A program made the translations under genes and the position numbers. Source: Bacillus sp. PK3_68 (GTDB taxonomy: Bacteria; Bacillota; Bacilli; Bacillales; Domibacillaceae). Taken from it: 64,000 nt of DNA. Positions 58,620 through 64,000 of this stretch are shown here, one piece after another. The DNA lies in NCBI RefSeq assembly GCF_003600835.1, contig NZ_NQYC01000001.1, positions 4,239,001 through 4,303,000 on the forward strand, read 5' to 3'. The notes under the pieces were generated by a model. That model had not been told where the DNA came from. It saw nothing but the letters and a program-made list of their open reading frames with translations, and did not search any database. Position 1 is the stretch's first letter, and each line of letters opens with the position of its first letter.

Positions 58620-59351
58620 ATGCATGTGGAGAAGCTAAATCCTAAAGATCCGGTGCCGCTTCATATTCAGTTAAGGAACAAGATAGAAGGATTAATTCAT
58701 GAAGGAAGGTACCAGAGCAAGATTCCGAGTGAGCGTCAGCTGATGGATGAATATGAAGTGAGCAGAAGTACGGTGAGAGAAGCGGTTGCCCACCTTGTTC
58801 GAGAAGGGCTTGTTGAAAAAGTCCATGGCAAAGGAACATTTATCTCTTCTAAAGCTATTCAAGATTGGCTCGGTTCATTAACAAGTACGACAGAAACGAT
58901 ACGGAAAATGGGGATGGAGCCGGGAGCTAAGCTCGTTACACATGGGGTAATTAATCCACCAGCCGATATCATCGAAGCCACAGGCTTTAAAATCGCTTAT
59001 TTTATCAAGAGAGTTAGGTATGCTAACGACATTCCACTCGCTATTGAACTGCAATATTATCCTGTCGATATTGGTAGTAAATTAGCTGAATTCGATATTG
59101 ATAAAGGGACTCTTTTTGATTTAATGGAAGAAAATCTTGGCATTCAGTTAGCGGAGGCAGAGCAATTGCTTACGAGCGGCTTTTTAAGCGCCGAAGATGC
59201 TGAATTGTTAGATGTGCCTGATTTGTTCAATGTGTTAAATACGGAGCGAAAGCTTTGGGATCACTCTGGCAGGCTGGTTGAATACTACGTGGCCTCTTTC
59301 CGCTCTGATATGTACTCATTTCGTATGAAGCTAAGTAAAAAGAACAATTGA
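58620..59351 (+). CDS. GntR/HutC-family regulator, probable controller of taurine genes
   Basis: 243 residues. GntR winged helix at 10-75 (PSERQLMDEYEVSRSTVREA, GLVEKVHGKGTFIS) and a C-terminal UTRA ligand domain (residues 95-240, IELQYYPVDIG, RLVEYYVASFRSD). I use ATG 58620, with GGAGAAAGGGG upstream; GTG 58626 is an alternative. It lies directly upstream of tpa-xsc in the same direction. The UTRA domain may bind taurine or sulfoacetaldehyde; this is inferred from context only. Confidence 0.87.
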   Translation: MHVEKLNPKDPVPLHIQLRNKIEGLIHEGRYQSKIPSERQLMDEYEVSRSTVREAVAHLVREGLVEKVHGKGTFISSKAIQDWLGSLTSTTETIRKMGMEPGAKLVTHGVINPPADIIEATGFKIAYFIKRVRYANDIPLAIELQYYPVDIGSKLAEFDIDKGTLFDLMEENLGIQLAEAEQLLTSGFLSAEDAELLDVPDLFNVLNTERKLWDHSGRLVEYYVASFRSDMYSFRMKLSKKNN

Positions 59352-59686
59352 AGAGGGGACGGCTAGATAAGGGGAAGAGCTGTTTCTTGATGGGTATTCT
59401 GTCGTTCCCTGTCTATTAAAAATGCAGATAAGCATAAATAGAATTTGCAATAAATAATATATTTAGAATTGATTGAATATTTTCAAAACGTATGATTTAA
59501 TATAAATAACAACAGAGAGGTACACAAACTGGTACGGACGACCTGACGACATGATATGACAAAGAGAAGAGCAGAGGAGGAGAACGAAAGAAAGTAAAAG
59601 CTTTTTCTTGTAAATTCGCTGCGGCAGCAGCTGAGTTTAATAGATGATTAGCTAGTTATTAATACTTGTTAAAGGGGGCAAACAGG
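59352..59686 (+). promoter_or_regulatory. tpa-xsc promoter region with candidate GntR sites
   Basis: A 335-nt gap without a gene. TTGAAT (59473-59478), a 17-nt spacer, then TTTAAT (59496-59501) is a plausible promoter. Two GGTAC direct repeats 12 nt apart (59519-59523, 59531-59535) lie just downstream of it, a suitable place for a GntR repressor. A leader of about 170 nt follows. Confidence 0.45.
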
Positions 59687-61051
59687 ATGGCTCAATTGGA
59701 AGTGAAAGATAATCAAAAGCTGGTGAAACAAGATAACGACCACTTGTGGCACGCGATGAGCCGCCATGTAGAAGGCGGACAGCCAATGATTGCTGAATCA
59801 GGCGAGGGTGCATGGTTCACAGACCTTGAAGGAAAACGTTATCTGGACGGAGTTTCAGGGCTCTGGTGCTTAAATTTAGGGCACGGTCGCGAGGAAATTG
59901 TAGAAGCTGCTGCAGAACAAATGAGAAAGCTTTCCTATTTTCCGCTGACGTTAAGCCATCAGCCGGCGATTGAATTATCTGCGAAGATAAGCGAATTACT
60001 GGGAGATTCCTATAAAACCTTTTTCTCGAATAGCGGTTCTGAAGCAAATGAAACCGCCTTCAAAATTGCGAGACAATATCATCAACAAAACGGAAATCCA
60101 GGAAAATATAAATTTATCTCCAGGTACCGGGCCTATCATGGATCAACTCTCGGTGCATTAAGTGCAACGGCGCAAGCAAACAGACGAGTGAAGTACGATC
60201 CGGGCGTGCCGGGCTTCCTGCATGTTCCACCTCCGTACAGCTATCGTTGCCCGTTTGGTGAAGAAGTAACAAATTGTGATAAGGTAGCAGCGGATCAAAT
60301 TGACCAGATGATTACGTGGGAGGGAGCCGAATCAGTCGCAGCAGTGATCATGGAACCATTTATTTCCGGAGGTGGCGTGATTGTCCCTTCGAGCGAGTAT
60401 TTGCAGCGAGTAGCTGACATTTGCAAGAAGCATGATGTATTGCTCATTATCGATGAAGTGGTTTCCGGTTTTGGGCGTACAGGCAAGATGTTCGGCTTCA
60501 TGCATTCAGCAGGTGTACAGCCTGACATCGTTACAATGGCGAAAGGACTGACAAGTGGATACTTGCCGCTTGGGGCAACAGCCGTTCATTCCCGCATTTA
60601 TGAAAAGTTCAAGGAAAAAGGAACAGACAACCACCTTCGCCACGTTTCAACGTACGGAGGACACCCAGCAAGTTGTGCGGTTGCTCTGAAAAATATTGAG
60701 ATTATTGAGCGAGAAGGCATTGTAGAAAGAGTGGCCCGGCTTGGAGAACTAATCTTAGGTAAATTAAATGAGCTAGCGAGCCATCCATACGTAGGGGAAG
60801 TAAGATCAAAAGGGTTCTTATACGGCTTAGAGCTCGTAAAAGATAAGGATACAAAGGAGCCGATTTCTGATGAAATCATCGGCAGCATCATTGCCAAGTG
60901 TAAATCAAAAGGACTGATTATCGGACGAAACGGTGATACAGTTCCGGGATTCAACAATGTGCTCATTGTAGCACCACCGCTTTCTTCTACAGAGGAAGAT
61001 CTTCACTTCCTTGTTAATACCATGTTTGAGGTTTTTAATGATACTAAATAA
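59687..61051 (+). CDS. tpa: Taurine-pyruvate aminotransferase
   Basis: 454 residues, class III PLP aminotransferase. Transfers the amino group of taurine to pyruvate, giving sulfoacetaldehyde and L-alanine. PLP contacts include SNSGSEANETAFK near 115, D256 in LLIIDEVVSGFGRTG and the Schiff-base lysine K286 in VTMAKGLTSGY. ATG 59687 follows AAAGGGGGC. The specific assignment over other omega-aminotransferases rests on the adjacent xsc, whose substrate is the product of this enzyme. Probably co-transcribed with xsc, 44 nt apart. Confidence 0.92.
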   Translation: MAQLEVKDNQKLVKQDNDHLWHAMSRHVEGGQPMIAESGEGAWFTDLEGKRYLDGVSGLWCLNLGHGREEIVEAAAEQMRKLSYFPLTLSHQPAIELSAKISELLGDSYKTFFSNSGSEANETAFKIARQYHQQNGNPGKYKFISRYRAYHGSTLGALSATAQANRRVKYDPGVPGFLHVPPPYSYRCPFGEEVTNCDKVAADQIDQMITWEGAESVAAVIMEPFISGGGVIVPSSEYLQRVADICKKHDVLLIIDEVVSGFGRTGKMFGFMHSAGVQPDIVTMAKGLTSGYLPLGATAVHSRIYEKFKEKGTDNHLRHVSTYGGHPASCAVALKNIEIIEREGIVERVARLGELILGKLNELASHPYVGEVRSKGFLYGLELVKDKDTKEPISDEIIGSIIAKCKSKGLIIGRNGDTVPGFNNVLIVAPPLSSTEEDLHFLVNTMFEVFNDTK

Positions 61052-61095
61052 TTTTAACGATAAAAGTGAATCAAAAAAGAGAGGATGAGGAGTAA

Positions 61096-62865
61096 ATGGT
61101 TAAAGCAGAAAAAGAATTAGAGGTTATGCAAGGAAAAAAATTAAAGATGACACCGAGTGAGGCAATTGTTGAAACATTGCTTGCTGAAGGCATCGATCAA
61201 ATGTATGGGATTTTAGGGTCGGCTTTCATGGATATGCTTGATTTGCTGCCAACAGCGGGGATCAAATTTATTCCAGTACGTCATGAACAAAGTGCGGCTC
61301 ATATGGCAGATGCCTTTACACGGGTGACTGGAAAAGCGGGAGTCGTCATCGGACAAAATGGGCCAGGGGTTACGAACATGGTTACTTCAGTAGCAGCTGC
61401 TAATATGGCGCATACACCAATGATCGTGATTGCTCCATCAGCTGGTACGAAAACAATCGGTTGGGATGGTTTCCAAGAGTGTGATGAAGCTTCTGTATTC
61501 GACAAAATTACAAAAGCAACAGTAAAAGTAACACATCCAAGCCGCGTGGCAGATTGTTTGCGCACAGCTTTCCGTCTTGCTTATGCAGAACGCGGCCCAG
61601 TTCTTTACCATATTCCGCGTGACTATTTCTACGGCGAAGTAGAAGACTATATTTTAAAACCATCCCAGTATCGTGTAGAGAAAAAAGGATTTGGCGATTC
61701 TGCAGCAGTCGATCGAGCAGTGGAACTATTAAAAACAGCTAAAAACCCTGTTATCATTTCCGGAAGAGGAGCTGTGGATGCAGATGCCGTTGACTTGGTA
61801 AAAGATTTGGCGGAAAAATTAAGTGCACCGGTAGCTGTTTCTTACATGCATAATGATGCCTTCCCAGCTGATCATCCGCAAGCGGTTGGACCGATTGGTT
61901 ATATGGGATCAAAAGCAGCAATGCAATCTTTACAGGAAGCGGATGTGCTGTTAGCGATCGGTACAAGATTGTCTGTATTTGGAACTCTTCCATGCTATGA
62001 TATTGATTATTTTCCTAAAAATGCGAAGATTATTCAAATTGATATCAACCATCGCAATATCGCAAGAACACATCCAGTCGAAGTAGGGATTCTTGGTGAT
62101 GCTTATGATTCAACAGCAGAAATCTTAACGCGCTTGGAAAACAGCGGGGCTTCTTTCGAGCCAAACAAGGAGCGCCTGCAAAAAATTGCAGCAGAGAAAG
62201 AGAAGTGGGAGCAAGAGCTTGTTGATTTAGCCATGGTTCCAGGTAATCCAATGAATCCACGAAGAGCCTTGCTTGAAATTAACCGTGCGCTTCCAGATAA
62301 TGCAGTCGTTGCTTCTGATATTGGCAATACATCGTCTACGTCCAATGCCTATTTAACATTCAATCAGCCGCGCAAGCATTTGGCTGCGTTAACGTTCGGT
62401 AACTGCGGATTCGCTTATCCGGCTGCTATGGGGGCTGTTCTTGCTGATCCATCTTCTCCAGCGTTTTGTATTGTTGGTGATGGCGCTTGGGGCATGAGTC
62501 TTCATGAAGTGAGCACAGCCGTAGAACAGAACCTACCTGTTATCGCTTGTGTATTTAATAATGGGGCTTGGTGCGCTGAGAAGAAAAACCAAGTGGATTT
62601 CTATAACAATCGGTTTGTCGGGGCAGACATCGAAGGCCCGAACTTTGCTGAAGTGGCGAAGAGCATGGGGGCAGAAGGCATCCGTGTGGATAATCCAGAA
62701 GATTTACAAAAAGCAATTCAAACAGCGCTAGCTTCCAAGAAGCCAACAGTTATTGATATTCTTGTAGACGGTACACAGTTGGCACCGCCATTCAGAAAAG
62801 ATGCATTGCAAATGCCGACTCGTCTCCTTGAAAAGTATGCACATCTTGATCATAAAAACTGGTAA
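61096..62865 (+). CDS. xsc: Sulfoacetaldehyde acetyltransferase
   Basis: 589 residues, thiamine diphosphate enzyme. Converts sulfoacetaldehyde and phosphate to acetyl phosphate and sulfite. The N-terminal ThDP glutamate is in [15 protein letters not shown] near 63-77. The ThDP/Mg motif GDGAWG starts at 461 and ends with the NN of [16 protein letters not shown] and the C-terminal [17 protein letters not shown] separate Xsc from acetolactate synthases. GATGAGGAG precedes the ATG. No phosphotransacetylase gene is in view to use the acetyl phosphate. Confidence 0.95.
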   Translation: MVKAEKELEVMQGKKLKMTPSEAIVETLLAEGIDQMYGILGSAFMDMLDLLPTAGIKFIPVRHEQSAAHMADAFTRVTGKAGVVIGQNGPGVTNMVTSVAAANMAHTPMIVIAPSAGTKTIGWDGFQECDEASVFDKITKATVKVTHPSRVADCLRTAFRLAYAERGPVLYHIPRDYFYGEVEDYILKPSQYRVEKKGFGDSAAVDRAVELLKTAKNPVIISGRGAVDADAVDLVKDLAEKLSAPVAVSYMHNDAFPADHPQAVGPIGYMGSKAAMQSLQEADVLLAIGTRLSVFGTLPCYDIDYFPKNAKIIQIDINHRNIARTHPVEVGILGDAYDSTAEILTRLENSGASFEPNKERLQKIAAEKEKWEQELVDLAMVPGNPMNPRRALLEINRALPDNAVVASDIGNTSSTSNAYLTFNQPRKHLAALTFGNCGFAYPAAMGAVLADPSSPAFCIVGDGAWGMSLHEVSTAVEQNLPVIACVFNNGAWCAEKKNQVDFYNNRFVGADIEGPNFAEVAKSMGAEGIRVDNPEDLQKAIQTALASKKPTVIDILVDGTQLAPPFRKDALQMPTRLLEKYAHLDHKNW

Positions 62866-62870
62866 AAAAC

Positions 62871-62905
62871 AAAAGGGGCTTTTCCGAAAAAAGCCCCTTT
62901 TTTTA
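62871..62905 (+). terminator. Terminator after xsc
   Basis: AAAAGGGGCTTTT (62871-62883) pairs with AAAAGCCCCTTTT, followed by further T residues. Confidence 0.9.
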
Positions 62906-63047
62906 AAAAAATGTTTTCTCTAGTTTAAAAAAGGTTATTTAAACTATTACCGTTGCTTGCTGTCTTTCAAAAGACAGATTCACCTAGTAAAAGGGGAAAT
63001 AAACAATATGCTAAGCTGGGTTTTAGTCAAAAACTTACTAAACCTGT

Positions 63048-63063
63048 TTGTAAACGCTTACTA
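63048..63063. promoter_or_regulatory. cre site upstream of the amino-acid permease
   Basis: TTGTAAACGCTTACTA matches 15 of 16 positions of the CcpA cre consensus. It lies 41 nt before the permease start, suggesting carbon catabolite repression. Confidence 0.65.
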
Positions 63064-63103
63064 ATAAGCATTCACGGAAAAATATTGAAAGTTGGTGGAT
63101 AAC

Positions 63104-64000
63104 TTGGAGCATCAACAAGAAGAATTAAAAGCGGGCCTTAAACAAAGACATTTAACCATGATATCTCTAAGTGGAGTTATTGGTGCCGGATTATTTGTGG
63201 GGAGCGGCATTATCATTGGTAAAACTGGACCAGGGGCGATTGTATCTTATGCACTGGCAGGTCTCATCGTCGTTCTAGTCATGAGAATGCTAGGAGAAAT
63301 GGCTACAGTGAACCCGAGCACAGGATCGTTTGCTGTGTATGCAAGAGAAGGGATTGGAGAGTGGGCAGGTTATACGACAGGTTGGTTATACTGGTTCTTC
63401 TGGGTGATTGTTATTGCCTTAGAGGCAGTCGCTGGCGCAGCGATTATCCACGAGTGGCTTCCTTCTGTGCCGGTGTGGCTAATAAGTCTTGCTTTAATTG
63501 TTTTATTGAAACTTACTAATATTTTCTCTGTGAAATCATTTGGTGAATTTGAATATTGGTTTTCCATCATTAAGATAGTAAGCATTATTTTATTTTTAGG
63601 TTTAGGAGCAGCAGTTATTCTTGGGTTTGTGCCAAATATTAAACCGCCGGGCACATCTAACCTGTTAAATATAGGCGGTTTCATACCTAACGGAATTGAG
63701 TCGGTCATTGTTGGTATTGCCATTGTTTTTCATGCTTTCGTAGGTGTGGAAATCCCAGCTATTGCAGCGGGTGAAACGTCTGATCCAGTGAAATCTGTGA
63801 GAAAAGCATTAAATAGTGTAGTATGGCGTATCCTGATTTTCTATATTGGTTCCATTGCTGTATTGGTGACCATCTTGCCTTGGAGTTCAGCGACATTACT
63901 AAAAAGCCCTTTTGTTTCTGTTCTTGAAATGATGGGAATTCCTTATGCCGCTCTTATTATGAACATAGTGGTTTTGACAGCTTTGCTTTCCTGCTTAAAT
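63104..64000 (+). CDS. Amino-acid permease, APC family, GabP-like (C-terminus cut by window end)
   Basis: 299 codons are visible before the window ends. It starts at TTG 63104, preceded by GGTGG. The first helix SLSGVIGAGLFVGSG near residue 22 and the cytoplasmic MLGEMATVNPSTGSFAVYAR near 65 are hallmarks of the amino-acid transporter branch. Seven or eight of the usual 12 helices are visible. GabP-type members carry GABA and related omega-amino acids. Taurine, a structural analogue, is a reasonable substrate given the neighbouring tpa-xsc, but this is inference. Preceded by its own cre site and the xsc terminator. Confidence 0.88.
   Translation, partial: MEHQQEELKAGLKQRHLTMISLSGVIGAGLFVGSGIIIGKTGPGAIVSYALAGLIVVLVMRMLGEMATVNPSTGSFAVYAREGIGEWAGYTTGWLYWFFWVIVIALEAVAGAAIIHEWLPSVPVWLISLALIVLLKLTNIFSVKSFGEFEYWFSIIKIVSIILFLGLGAAVILGFVPNIKPPGTSNLLNIGGFIPNGIESVIVGIAIVFHAFVGVEIPAIAAGETSDPVKSVRKALNSVVWRILIFYIGSIAVLVTILPWSSATLLKSPFVSVLEMMGIPYAALIMNIVVLTALLSCLN

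Overview
The window looks like chromosome from a low-to-moderate GC, spore-forming Bacillaceae bacterium. It carries sporulation genes (spoVK, sirA, a Spo0E-like phosphatase). Ribosome binding sites are strong GGAGG types and TTG/GTG starts are frequent. Several gene blocks match the Bacillus subtilis order: miaA-hfq-spoVK, hflX-ynbB-glnR-glnA, and lexA-yneA-yneB-ynzC-tkt-sirA-yneF-ynzD-ccdA-yneI-yneJ-yneK. I saw no rRNA, tRNA, CRISPR array or intact insertion sequence.

Layout: 1-2339 holds a MerR regulator (cut by the window edge), an MFS exporter and glpP. 2340-6750 is the glycerol regulon (glpFK, glpD), with two GlpP-type leader terminators and a cre site. 6856-9222 is miaA, hfq, spoVK. 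9285-19122 is a TetR-type regulator with a palindromic operator in front of an eight-gene operon that can take a branched acyl-CoA (leucine-type) through a biotin-dependent carboxylase, hydratase and HMG-CoA lyase to acetoacetate, and then to acetoacetyl-CoA by ScoAB. 19129-24401 holds a TRIC-type membrane protein, hflX, ynbB and glnRA. 24613-30696 is an accessory stretch between glnA and lexA: a diguanylate cyclase, a decayed phage holin/lysozyme pair, a hydrolase, a frameshifted unknown gene, a CPBP protease-like protein and a solitary kynureninase. 30858-38808 is the SOS/tkt/ccdA block. 39005-48908 holds sbcDC, a Sco copper protein, adeR-ald, and an L,D-transpeptidase-like protein. 49013-54485 holds an acetate/solute symporter pair, an unrecognised coiled-coil protein and a BCCT transporter. 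54574-64000 holds a lytic transglycosylase, a secreted nuclease and a taurine-dissimilation cluster: YeiH-type exporter, LysR, GntR, taurine-pyruvate aminotransferase, sulfoacetaldehyde acetyltransferase and an amino-acid permease cut by the window end.

The taurine genes form a coherent unit. Tpa converts taurine plus pyruvate to sulfoacetaldehyde plus alanine. Xsc releases acetyl phosphate and sulfite, and YeiH is a plausible sulfite exporter. Alanine dehydrogenase about 13 kb upstream could regenerate pyruvate.

Six genes (yngF, yngE, scoB, sbcC, the BCCT transporter and one unknown) are each interrupted by what reads as one missing base in a homopolymer, five of them in G runs. This pattern suggests sequence error more than true decay. 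The phage remnant is different, because its lysozyme also lacks most of its length.
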